Assembly (NCBI RefSeq): GCF_009834805.1
Contig: NZ_WVHO01000002.1
Coordinates: 1 to 64,000, forward strand
DNA: 64,000 nucleotides
Direction of reading: 5' to 3'
From: Saccharibacter sp. 17.LH.SD
Lineage (GTDB): Bacteria > Pseudomonadota > Alphaproteobacteria > Acetobacterales > Acetobacteraceae
A model generated the notes under the pieces. That model made no database searches. It saw only the letters and a program-made list of their open reading frames with translations, and was not told the DNA's origin. The stretch's first letter is position 1, and every line of letters starts with the position of its first letter. Below, in pieces: positions 54,841 through 62,724 of this stretch. Both the position numbers and the translations under genes were made by a program.

Positions 54841-55932
54841 CTATAAAAAAGCAGTTTGCTTGGCGGACGGTGTTGTTTCATCAAGTTCTTCTAATTGACG
54901 ATGATGCAGGAGGTAAACTCCTGTGCTTTCTGCAAGTTGCCGTGCATGGCGTGTATATCCAGCATTGGAGACAACGGCCGCTAAATTTCCTCGTTGATGC
55001 TGACATGCCGTGAATATTTCCTGCACAGCACGGTTTCCGACGGGACGATTATAGAGCTTACATTGGACGACGAGACGCACGCTCCTGCGAGTGGCGATAA
55101 TATCGGCACCTTGGTCACTGCCGTTAGGGGTAAGATGGGCTTTCCATCCAGCTTGTTGCAGTAGATGTGTACAGAAACGTTCATAGTCGAGTGGCGTCAT
55201 GTCTGAAACATCATAGGGATCAGGGGATGAAGAGTGTGGTGGGGGATGAAAAGGAATAGGAGAATGAGATGACGGAATTTTCGTACGTCTCTGGATGATT
55301 GACCAGGATCTTTTTTCTACCGTGGGCCAAAGGTAATCGAGATTATATTCTTTGAGAGAAGGCAAAAGAACGGCTCTACAGAAATACTTAATTTCTTTAG
55401 TCCAGCGTTCTGTATGCACGTTTCCATAATGATCAGGTGTGAGAAGGTTTTGGCGTCTCTGAATGAGTGTTTCTCGATGAGAATTTATAAGACGTCTTAT
55501 GAGAGTAATAGCCCGATGCCGACGGTATCTCCGAAAGAATACACGCCAACATACTGCGAAAAGGAGTATCCATAAGGGAAGGTCGGGAGGGAGAGAGGAG
55601 GTTGAAAAAGGGAAAGACGCAGCATCGACCACGGCATGTTTCAATGGAACTTTTGGGAGAAAGGTTTCTAATTGAACTTTGTGATGGAGGTGTTGAACAA
55701 TAACACCGCAATAGCTTTTGACCTGATACAATAGCTCAGCCAGGGCCGTGACGTAGCGCTTCGGCAAGTTTAGCTGTGGTCTATTGAAGGGAAGAAGATG
55801 ATGGTGGTTGTGTAGTGAGATAGCCGTATAAGATGCTGTGGCTAGAAGACCGACTATGAGAAAGACGCTACGATATTTTATATGTCGCAACACTGTTTCC
55901 TGGACGGTGTAATATAGGGTCGCACAGTTCAA
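54841..55932 (-). CDS. Membrane-anchored Mrr-like nuclease-domain protein
   Basis: The protein has 363 residues. Two hydrophobic segments lie in the N-terminal half (about 22-40, FLIVGLLATASYTAI, and about 120-135, LWILLFAVCWRVFF). A basic stretch follows (FFRRYRRHRAITLIRR), then a C-terminal Mrr-type PD-(D/E)xK domain from about 245 (MTPLDYERFCTHLLQQAGW, GSDQGADII, LVVQCKLY, NRAVQEIFTACQHQRG). Classical Mrr cuts methylated DNA; membrane-anchored relatives are poorly understood. It starts 21 bp after the tRNA-Thr 3' end on the same strand and stands alone, with no methyltransferase partner. Confidence 0.82.
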   Translation of the reverse strand: MNCATLYYTVQETVLRHIKYRSVFLIVGLLATASYTAISLHNHHHLLPFNRPQLNLPKRYVTALAELLYQVKSYCGVIVQHLHHKVQLETFLPKVPLKHAVVDAASFPFSTSSLPPDLPLWILLFAVCWRVFFRRYRRHRAITLIRRLINSHRETLIQRRQNLLTPDHYGNVHTERWTKEIKYFCRAVLLPSLKEYNLDYLWPTVEKRSWSIIQRRTKIPSSHSPIPFHPPPHSSSPDPYDVSDMTPLDYERFCTHLLQQAGWKAHLTPNGSDQGADIIATRRSVRLVVQCKLYNRPVGNRAVQEIFTACQHQRGNLAAVVSNAGYTRHARQLAESTGVYLLHHRQLEELDETTPSAKQTAFL

Positions 55933-55952
55933 TAATCATCATATGGAGGGAA

Positions 55953-56027
55953 TGGTGCCGACGCTCGGAATTGAACCGAGGGCCTACTGATTACGAATCA
56001 GTTGCTCTACCCCTGAGCTACGTCGGC
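55953..56027 (-). tRNA. tRNA-Thr (anticodon CGT)
   Basis: On the minus strand a full cloverleaf is seen: acceptor GCCGACG/CGTCGGC, D-arm GCTCAGGGGTAGAGC, anticodon loop TTCGTAA on a 5-bp CTGAT/ATCAG stem, T-arm with GGTTCAATTCC, and an encoded CCA end. Confidence 0.95.
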
Positions 56028-56144
56028 ATCCGGGAGTGCATATAAAGGCAATGCGCTTAGTCTGCAACGGGGGATATAAAAATAATTGATTTTCTACGGC
56101 TCTAGGGCTTGTAGCAGTGGAGACTCTGTCGCATTGAAAAGGAT

Positions 56145-57593
56145 ATGCTCAGAAAGGATCATTTCCATACAGGGTTATGGAGTCAAGGTGGTGCATTCTC
56201 CATAGGACGCCGTCGGCATACGCCACAGCCTCCTCTTCAGGTTGTTGAGGGTGATGTACATGAATGTAAGACTTGTGGACTGTTTCAGTTTATTCCCCCA
56301 TTAAAGCCGGGAATGGCTGCGGATTGTGCCCGGTGTGGTGGGATGTTGGAGCGTCGTCGTCGTACATCCGCCTTGCTTGGTCCTTTGTGCTTTTGCATCA
56401 CATCAATAGCGTTATATCTAGCGTTACTTGTCAGTGCTCTCCTGACGCTTGATGTTTATGGGCGCCGCAATACGGTTTCTCTTATGAGTGGGCCTATTGA
56501 ACTCGCTCATCAAGGATTTGGTGAAGTTGGAATCCTCGTTGGGATTGCGACGTTGCTGATGCCTGGTGTTGTTCTTGGGCTTATGTTTGCTATCATTTGC
56601 GGTAGTTTGCGACATCATATGCCCATTTGGGTCAGGCCCTGTTTGACATGGTATGAGCGATTGCGCCCGTGGTCGATGATTGAGGTGTATGTCATTGGTT
56701 TGTTGGTCGCTTATAGTAAGCTTATTGATCTAGCTATTGTGACTTTGCAGCCGGGGGCCTTCCTTTTGGGAGGGCTTATGCTGATGATGGCGGCAATGGA
56801 TTCGACTTTTGATGCTGACTTTGTGTGGCAACATCAGTCTGTTCACCGGCGTCACGGTCTGGATATATATGACTGTCGCCACCATCAACTGCCGTCACCG
56901 CGCCATATGTTGTCATGTCACGCCTGCCATATGGTGTTTGTCTCTGAAACGCTTGTAGAAGACGAACATGATATGGGCGATTGTCCCCGCTGTGGGCAAA
57001 TTTTGAGGCGCAGAAAAAGAAAAAGCGTTAGCTCAACACTGGCTTTTTTAATAGCGGCATTGAGCTTTTATATACCAGCAAATCTCTATCCAGTCATGAC
57101 ATATATACGTGTTGGGCAGGGAAGCGCGAGTACGATCATTAGTGGTGTTATTGAGTTATGGCAGGCCAATTTATATTTCCTGTCATTGTTAGTGCTTTTT
57201 GCGAGTATTACGATACCTGTATTGAAGATTTTATCTCTGTTTGTCATGATCTATTGCCAGTATTATCCCAAGGTTCGAGCGTTGCGCGGGTTAGCAACGG
57301 CGTATCGAGCTGTGGTTTTTATCGGGCGGTGGTCAATGATTGATGTCTTTATGATTTCTATCTTGGTCGCTGTTGTGCGTTTTGGGTTTATGGCGCGTAT
57401 TACGGCTAATCCTGGCGTTGTATGTTTTTCATTGGTTGTGATTTTGACAATTTTTGCAGCAGACTTGTATGACCCTCGTCGGATGTGGGATGCTGCGGGG
57501 TTAAATGATACAATTGCAAATGCCTTTCCAGCACATAAGAAGAACAAGAAATCGTTACCTAAACCCGACGAGAGGGAGCCTGAACACGCGTGA
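56145..57593 (+). CDS. pqiA: Paraquat-inducible protein A (PqiA), inner membrane
   Basis: PqiA is the inner-membrane part of the Pqi intermembrane lipid-transport system. The 482-residue protein is made of two homologous halves. Each has a zinc-ribbon-like pair of CxxC motifs (CKTC...CARC and CHAC...CPRC) followed by four membrane segments. WSMIEVYVIGLLVAY in the first half and WSMIDVFMISILVAV in the second show the duplication. It overlaps pqiB by 4 bp. Confidence 0.93.
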   Translation: MLRKDHFHTGLWSQGGAFSIGRRRHTPQPPLQVVEGDVHECKTCGLFQFIPPLKPGMAADCARCGGMLERRRRTSALLGPLCFCITSIALYLALLVSALLTLDVYGRRNTVSLMSGPIELAHQGFGEVGILVGIATLLMPGVVLGLMFAIICGSLRHHMPIWVRPCLTWYERLRPWSMIEVYVIGLLVAYSKLIDLAIVTLQPGAFLLGGLMLMMAAMDSTFDADFVWQHQSVHRRHGLDIYDCRHHQLPSPRHMLSCHACHMVFVSETLVEDEHDMGDCPRCGQILRRRKRKSVSSTLAFLIAALSFYIPANLYPVMTYIRVGQGSASTIISGVIELWQANLYFLSLLVLFASITIPVLKILSLFVMIYCQYYPKVRALRGLATAYRAVVFIGRWSMIDVFMISILVAVVRFGFMARITANPGVVCFSLVVILTIFAADLYDPRRMWDAAGLNDTIANAFPAHKKNKKSLPKPDEREPEHA

Positions 57594-59263
57594 GTGATGA
57601 TATTCGAGATACCGACCCTACGTCGCGTCATAATGAGGTAGGGGCTACGGTGCGGCCGACCCGGTTTTCGATTTTGTGGATTATCCCGATTTTGGCGGTG
57701 ATAATTTCTGGATGGTTAGTGTGGCAGCATTTTGCAACGCAGGGACCGCGCATTACGATTTCTTTCGATGCAGCAGATGGCATTGTGCCGGGGCAAACGC
57801 AGGTAAAGAATAAAGCTGTTACATTGGGGGTTGTCCGTAGTGTGGATCTGAGCCCAGACATGAGCCATGCTGATGTCACGGTGCAGATGAATGGAGGTAT
57901 TGAGGATCTTCTTACGGATCGGACACGTTTTTGGGTCGTCCGTCCGCGGATTAATGGCACAAGTATTACAGGTCTTGAGACGCTTTTGTCAGGGGCTTAC
58001 ATCGCGTTAGATCCAGGTCGTGATGGCAAACATTACCGGAACCATTTTAAAGGGTTAGAGACGCCTCCTGGCGTGCGTTCGGATCAGCCCGGTTCAAATT
58101 ATTGGTTGGTCACCCCTCGGCTTGAATCATTGGGGTCTGGTGCTCCGATTTTTTTTCGTGATTTAGAAGTAGGTGAAGTTCTGGGGTATACGATGCCACC
58201 TGGTGGCGTTGGCCCGATTTTGCTTCAAGTGTTTATCCGCGCTCCTTATGACAGTTATTTGAAGGCAGATAGTCGGTTCTGGAATGTGTCGGGCATGCAG
58301 CTCGGGTTCGGGGCTGGCGGATTGCAGGTTAGATTGCAGTCACTTCAGACACTTTTCTCTGGTGGGCTCGCTTTCGGGCGACCAAGCTATAGCCGCAATA
58401 TGAATGCGCCCATGGCAAAGCCCAACTCCGTTTTCAGGCTTTATGGGAGTGCTGAGGAAGCGGATAACACGCGCTATCATCAACGTTTCAAGGCGGCGAC
58501 ATATGTTGACACGTCTGTTGGTGGTTTGGTTGAGGGCAGCAAAGTTACGATGTTTGGGATACAGGTCGGTCTTGTAACAGGTGTGCAACTTGATATAGGC
58601 GATGGCCACCATGGCCCACGTGTAAGGGTTGATATGGATCTTGAGCCTGGGCGTGTTGCTGGAGGTGAAGAAGCTGGGCGTCCAGATTATGGTCATCAGA
58701 TTTTGACGAGTCTTGTGGCACGGGGTATGCGTGCATCCGTGCAAACAGTTAGTTTCCTAACCGGCGAGTCCATGATTTCTTTTGGTTTTGTGCATAATGC
58801 GAAACCTGGGGCTCTGATATATGACAATGATGTTGCTATCCTTCCAAGCCAACCTGGCGGTTTCGATGGTGTGATTCAGTCGGTATCGACGATTACCAAT
58901 AGATTATCTGCTGTGCCCTTTGAGAAAATTGGCAATCACTTGAATGATCTTCTGGCGGGTGCTGATCAGCGTGTGCGTAGCCCAGAGCTGACTCATTCTA
59001 TGGTTGCATTGCAGGGGGCGTTATCTGCGCTGAATCGCTTAATGGATCATGCGGATGAGCATCTTCCAGCCCTAATGCAAAGCATGCAGGATGCCACGAG
59101 TCAGGCACGTGTTCTTATGGCGGCGTATAGTGGCGATACAGATTTTCATCGAAATCTAGAGATGTTTGTGCAGCAACTTACGCGCGCTACGCGTTCTATG
59201 CATCAATTGATGGATTATGTGAATCATCACCCTTCTGCATTTATTACAGGGCGTAGGAACTGA
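57590..59263 (+). CDS. pqiB: PqiB, MCE-domain intermembrane transport protein
   Basis: PqiB anchors in the inner membrane and forms stacked hexameric MCE rings plus a needle that reaches toward the outer membrane, carrying lipids. The 557-residue protein has one membrane segment (about 24-45, FSILWIIPILAVIISGWLVW), three successive MCE domains (starting ITISFDAADGIVPGQTQVK, GAPIFFRDLEVGEVLG and GGLVEGSKVTMFGIQVG) and a C-terminal helical needle region (about 430-550). The start overlaps pqiA. Confidence 0.94.
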   Translation: MSDDIRDTDPTSRHNEVGATVRPTRFSILWIIPILAVIISGWLVWQHFATQGPRITISFDAADGIVPGQTQVKNKAVTLGVVRSVDLSPDMSHADVTVQMNGGIEDLLTDRTRFWVVRPRINGTSITGLETLLSGAYIALDPGRDGKHYRNHFKGLETPPGVRSDQPGSNYWLVTPRLESLGSGAPIFFRDLEVGEVLGYTMPPGGVGPILLQVFIRAPYDSYLKADSRFWNVSGMQLGFGAGGLQVRLQSLQTLFSGGLAFGRPSYSRNMNAPMAKPNSVFRLYGSAEEADNTRYHQRFKAATYVDTSVGGLVEGSKVTMFGIQVGLVTGVQLDIGDGHHGPRVRVDMDLEPGRVAGGEEAGRPDYGHQILTSLVARGMRASVQTVSFLTGESMISFGFVHNAKPGALIYDNDVAILPSQPGGFDGVIQSVSTITNRLSAVPFEKIGNHLNDLLAGADQRVRSPELTHSMVALQGALSALNRLMDHADEHLPALMQSMQDATSQARVLMAAYSGDTDFHRNLEMFVQQLTRATRSMHQLMDYVNHHPSAFITGRRN

Positions 59264-59265
59264 TC

Positions 59266-59925
59266 ATGAATTTTTCTGTGAATGATTCACGTGTAAGCCG
59301 TCTGATGCTTAGAAAATCAAGGATTACTCTGAGAGGTTTTCTTGTTACGGCTCTTCTTTTAGGTGGGTGTGCGAGCACACCCATCCATTATTACAATCTG
59401 GTTCCTCAGAGCGGTCAGGTCCATACGTCTTTGGCTGGTGGAGGCATACAGCCTATTGAGGTTCTTTCGCCATCCGTTCCAGAGTTACTGGATCGTGATA
59501 CCATGGTGCGCTCTGTGCATTCTTATCGCGTTGAAATGGTGAGTGGGGCTGCATGGAGCGAGCCATTAGGAACGCTGATTGGCCATACGCTCGCCGCGGA
59601 TTTAGGACAACGCTTGCCCGGGCGTGTGATATTTTCCCAAAATGATGCTGTAACGACGCCGCCTAAAGCTGTTCTAGCGCTCAGTATTAGCCGGTTTGAT
59701 GTTGATGGGAATGGTTATGCCGTTATTGAGGGCATCCTATCTGTGCGGCGTGGAAATGGGTTTAAGGCATCGACACGTGATATACCTGTCAAATGGACAT
59801 CTTCTCACGTGACAGAGAGTGGACCTAATGCTTTGGCTGCTTCATTGAGTGAGGGCATTGGGGTGATAGCCGATCAAGCTGCTCAGCTTTGTGAAGACTT
59901 AGAAACGATGCCGTCGCCCTCTTAA
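59266..59925 (+). CDS. pqiC: PqiC-type outer-membrane lipoprotein
   Basis: The 219-residue lipoprotein has a signal ending LLLGGC (Cys about residue 35) and a mature ABC-transport-auxiliary (DUF330) domain with STPIHYYNLVPQ and a late QLCEDL helix. PqiC sits on the inner face of the outer membrane as the receiving end of the PqiAB needle. It starts 2 bp after pqiB and closes the operon before a strong terminator. Confidence 0.9.
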   Translation: MNFSVNDSRVSRLMLRKSRITLRGFLVTALLLGGCASTPIHYYNLVPQSGQVHTSLAGGGIQPIEVLSPSVPELLDRDTMVRSVHSYRVEMVSGAAWSEPLGTLIGHTLAADLGQRLPGRVIFSQNDAVTTPPKAVLALSISRFDVDGNGYAVIEGILSVRRGNGFKASTRDIPVKWTSSHVTESGPNALAASLSEGIGVIADQAAQLCEDLETMPSPS

Positions 59926-59950
59926 AAGGATTGTGCTGTCTATCCTATAT

Positions 59951-59985
59951 AAAAAAGGCCCCCTCATTATGAGGGGGCCTTTTTG
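59951..59985. terminator. Bidirectional terminator between pqiC and nusG
   Basis: A 15-bp stem (59952-59966 with 59970-59984) is flanked by an A run and a T run, with a 3-nt loop. It serves both the pqi operon and the convergent secE-nusG unit. Confidence 0.93.
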
Positions 59986-60010
59986 TCTTACATCTAAAAA
60001 ATTTAGCTTA

Positions 60011-60541
60011 TTAAAGCTTTTCGACCTGGTGATAATCCAAATCAACTGGCGTAGAACGGCCAAAAATGGAAACACTGACCTTTAGACGCTGATGCTCTGT
60101 ATCGACTTCCTCGACACTCCCATTGAAAGAGGTGAAAGGTCCGTCTGACACACGAACCTGCTCCCCAATCTCGAACGAAAGACTGGAGCGTTGGCTCTCG
60201 AACCCTTCTTGGGATTGCTGCACAATACGCTTTGCTTCAGCGTTGGTAATGGGGGTTGGCTTATTACGCGTCCCAAGGAACCCTGTTACTTTCGGGGTAT
60301 CTTTTACGAGATGCCAAGCTTGATCGCTAAGCTCCATTTTGACGAGCACATATCCAGGGAAGAATTTACGCTCTGTATTAACTTTGCGTCCGCGACGAAC
60401 CTCTGTCACTTCTTCAGCGGGGACAAGGATTTCTTCAAATTGGTCGCTGAGACCCTTCTTTGCCGCTTGCTCACGAATATGCTCAGAAATCTTTTTCTCA
60501 AATCCTGAGTAAACATGCACGACGTACCAGCGTTTTGCCAT
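60011..60541 (-). CDS. nusG: Transcription termination/antitermination protein NusG
   Basis: NusG binds RNA polymerase, promotes elongation and links it to Rho or ribosomes. The 176-residue protein has an NGN domain ([44 protein letters not shown]) and a C-terminal KOW domain ([20 protein letters not shown]). Codons upstream of 60541 overlap secE and are not used. It lies 10 bp after secE. Usually rplK follows nusG; here a terminator and the convergent pqi operon follow. Confidence 0.97.
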   Translation of the reverse strand: MAKRWYVVHVYSGFEKKISEHIREQAAKKGLSDQFEEILVPAEEVTEVRRGRKVNTERKFFPGYVLVKMELSDQAWHLVKDTPKVTGFLGTRNKPTPITNAEAKRIVQQSQEGFESQRSSLSFEIGEQVRVSDGPFTSFNGSVEEVDTEHQRLKVSVSIFGRSTPVDLDYHQVEKL

Positions 60542-60551
60542 AGGTTCTGTT

Positions 60552-60809
60552 CTAACCTCCGACCCCAAAAAGCCCGCGAATACCCAGTCCAATGACTTGG
60601 TCCACGATAAAGAAGAAAATACACGTGATAACGACCATGACAAGCACGGCACCGGTCGTGATGAAGGTGTTCCGGCGGGTTGGCCATGTTACACGACGTG
60701 CCTCTGCACGGACCTCTGAGAAATACCTACGGAGGTTGAAACCGGAACCCTTTGGAGCCGGAGAGATTTTTCGGGAATCGCCTTTCGGCTTGCTGACCGA
60801 CACCATCAT
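60552..60809 (-). CDS. secE: Preprotein translocase subunit SecE
   Basis: SecE is the clamp of the SecYEG translocon. The roughly 85-residue protein has a polar N-terminus, the amphipathic [18 protein letters not shown] signature, and one membrane helix ([20 protein letters not shown]). Start choice is uncertain: ATG 60809, ATG 60806 and GTG 60803 follow a GAGG site closely. Together with downstream nusG and upstream tRNA-Trp it forms a conserved unit. Confidence 0.95.
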   Translation of the reverse strand: MMVSVSKPKGDSRKISPAPKGSGFNLRRYFSEVRAEARRVTWPTRRNTFITTGAVLVMVVITCIFFFIVDQVIGLGIRGLFGVGG

Positions 60810-60877
60810 CCTCAAATCTTAACTAACAAACGACCCTGATTATCGTGGGAGGCTTCCCCAACTGATAGGGGACAAAG

Positions 60878-60954
60878 TGGCAGGGGTGGAGGGTCTCGAA
60901 CCCGCAACCTCCGGTTTTGGAGACCGGCGCTCTAGCCAATTGAGCTACACCCCT
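60878..60954 (-). tRNA. tRNA-Trp (anticodon CCA)
   Basis: On the minus strand the acceptor arms are AGGGGTG/CACCCCT (60954-60948 with 60888-60882), the D-arm is GCTCAATTGGCTAGAGC, the anticodon loop is CTCCAAA, the T-arm has GGTTCGAGACC, and the 3' end encodes GCCA. It precedes secE, the usual order in many bacteria. Confidence 0.96.
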
Positions 60955-61138
60955 TCCGGATCGAACCGGCGTCGTTAACGATAAAGGTTAGCGACGATGT
61001 GCGGTCAAAAAATAATAACCGACCGATAAAGTCAAGCTTTCTTTGCGAATGAAGGATAAAAAAAGATACTAATATTTTTTATACGCGAGCCCTCTTGCAT
61101 TTAGAAAGGAAAATGAGGTAGGTCTCACTCCCAGATGA

Positions 61139-61213
61139 GCGGGCGTAGCATAATGGCTAATGCAGTAGCCTTCCAAGCTACTGATGAGGGTTCGATTCCC
61201 TTCGCCCGCTCCA
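61139..61213 (+). tRNA. tRNA-Gly (anticodon TCC)
   Basis: The acceptor is GCGGGCG/CGCCCGC, the D-arm is GCATAATGGCTAATGC, the anticodon loop CTTCCAA sits on a GTAGC/GCTAC stem, the T-arm is GAGGGTTCGATTCCCTTC-like, and CCA is encoded. Confidence 0.96.
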
Positions 61214-61231
61214 GCTTCTAGAAAATTTAGT

Positions 61232-61846
61232 CTATTGCTGAGTGCAAGCACGGTGTGTTGGACGCGATTTTAGGTTGAAGCGTGTCACGAGTAGGGCAAC
61301 AGCTTCTTTCCCATCATTGCTGGCTAAGTGTCCTTGTTGTCCCTGTCTGTCACGTATGCTCCCCATATCTTCACTGAGAAGAATATCGCCTGGAGTGAGC
61401 TCGATTCGTGTGCCGTCAGTTGCTTTTACCGTATAGAGACCCGCAACGGGGACAATCCATTCCATGTGATCTGAGGCATGCCAACCGCTCTTCCATCCTT
61501 GAGGTTGAATGTTTGTGGTAACGGTGGCCGTGCCTGTCTGGGAGGTTCCAGTCCATACGAGCGCTTGTGGCGAGGTGGTGTTACCGGTTTGTTTGCTCGT
61601 CTGGATTGGTGTGTTTTTCTCCTTGATAGGTTTGAAGGATGTGATGCGGCATTTGGTGAGATGAGTAGCACCTTCTGAGTCCGCCCAGTTGTCCCAGTAG
61701 ATAAGTGTTGGAAAGCTTGGTTTATCTGTGACAGGCGCGGCGCGTCCGGCGTGAAGTGGTGTGATGCTTGTTCCCAAAAAGGTGAGTAGAAGAAGTCCAA
61801 GTCGTTGAGAGGAGGCGCGACCGCATGCGCCAAGACGAAAAAACAT
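61232..61846 (-). CDS. Secreted cupin-like protein, unknown
   Basis: The roughly 204-residue protein has a signal peptide (about residues 1-35, ending around HAGRAAP). The mature part has cupin-type strands: SGWHASDHMEWIVPVAGLYT, then LTPGDILLSEDMGS, and a later GHLASNDG. The motif is incomplete, so metal binding is uncertain. It stands alone, divergent from the atp operon. ATG 61846 has AGGTG 6 nt upstream and is preferred over GTG 61855. The function is not known. Confidence 0.65.
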   Translation of the reverse strand: MFFRLGACGRASSQRLGLLLLTFLGTSITPLHAGRAAPVTDKPSFPTLIYWDNWADSEGATHLTKCRITSFKPIKEKNTPIQTSKQTGNTTSPQALVWTGTSQTGTATVTTNIQPQGWKSGWHASDHMEWIVPVAGLYTVKATDGTRIELTPGDILLSEDMGSIRDRQGQQGHLASNDGKEAVALLVTRFNLKSRPTHRACTQQ

Positions 61847-62151
61847 AGCTGACACCTTTTGATAGAATGGATCGACTTATAACGTATGGCGGGTAAGGTG
61901 CCGTCCTTCCGTAGGAAAGGAAAGGGGGATAGGTTAGGTATGCGAAGGACGAAGGGCGGCTTTCCTGGATTCTGCTCTGCCGCTTGCTTGCTTGTTTTTG
62001 TGGGGTCGTGCTAGTAAACATAGACGAACGCCGACCGGATTGGCTCTAAGAGAGTCCTGTGCGTCTGTATGGGGGGCTTGGGTCTGTCCGGCTGTGTTAA
62101 GCCGGCAGAACCGGTGTCTGATACAAGAACTTCTTATGACGGAACACGCCC
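61847..62151. promoter_or_regulatory. Upstream region of the atp operon
   Basis: This 305-bp stretch between the divergent cupin-like gene and atpH holds no credible gene. It contains a CCGGC/GCCGG hairpin at about 62088-62105 and a short TTGC direct repeat at about 61984-61992. It should carry the atp promoter and leader, but I could not choose a -35/-10 pair. Confidence 0.4.
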
Positions 62152-62724
62152 GTGACGGTAGCACAGGAAAAGCGGATCAGAGCACCAGGTGAAGGTGCAA
62201 AGCGTTATGCTAGAGCCTTTTACGAATATTTGCAGGAAGGGGCCGATATACCCGCTGTGCTTCAGCAGGTGCAGGCCTTACGGCAGGTTATTCTCGAAAA
62301 CGATGAGTTACGTTCAATATTAGCGGATCCGCGCTTGGATGTTCGTCGTGCGCCCGAATTGGTGAAAGCTCTTGTGGAAGGGTTACATCTAGGGGATGAG
62401 ATGCGCCGTTTTGTTGGGGTGATTGCACGCCAAGGGCGGCTGGCTGCTCTTAGTGAAATTTTAGAGGCTGTTTCGTTGCTTGACGCTCATCAGCGGGGTG
62501 AGGTTCGCGTAGAAGTAGCTACAGCGCAGCCGTTAGATGATGCACAGCGCGAGCGTTTACGTGATTGTTTACGTGAAGCCGGCTATAACACCATTGCTAT
62601 GACCGAACGTTTGGATGCATCTCTCTTGGGAGGGATGACAGTACGTGTTGGTTCTGTTCTTTTTGATACATCGATCGTCGGGCGTTTGGCCCGTCTGCAG
62701 AACGCTATGAAGGGAGCCGCGTGA
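62152..62724 (+). CDS. atpH: ATP synthase F1 delta subunit
   Basis: The delta subunit joins the F1 head to the peripheral stalk. The 190-residue protein has the helical N-terminal domain ([14 protein letters not shown]) and the C-terminal family stretch [22 protein letters not shown]. The start is GTG 62152, with GGAA about 8 nt upstream; an ATG at 62136 is out of frame. It overlaps atpA by 1 bp. Confidence 0.96.
   Translation: MTVAQEKRIRAPGEGAKRYARAFYEYLQEGADIPAVLQQVQALRQVILENDELRSILADPRLDVRRAPELVKALVEGLHLGDEMRRFVGVIARQGRLAALSEILEAVSLLDAHQRGEVRVEVATAQPLDDAQRERLRDCLREAGYNTIAMTERLDASLLGGMTVRVGSVLFDTSIVGRLARLQNAMKGAA

Noticed and set aside
55933-56040. Attachment-site duplication at tRNA-Thr
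   Set aside because: I looked for a second copy of the tRNA 3' end beyond the Mrr-like gene and saw none, and no integrase is present.
60542-60652. N-terminal extension of NusG
   Set aside because: It overlaps secE and precedes the conserved NusG start [15 protein letters not shown].
61992-62192. Plus-strand open frame of 66 codons upstream of atpH
   Set aside because: It overlaps the atpH start in another frame, resembles no family and is probably leader sequence.
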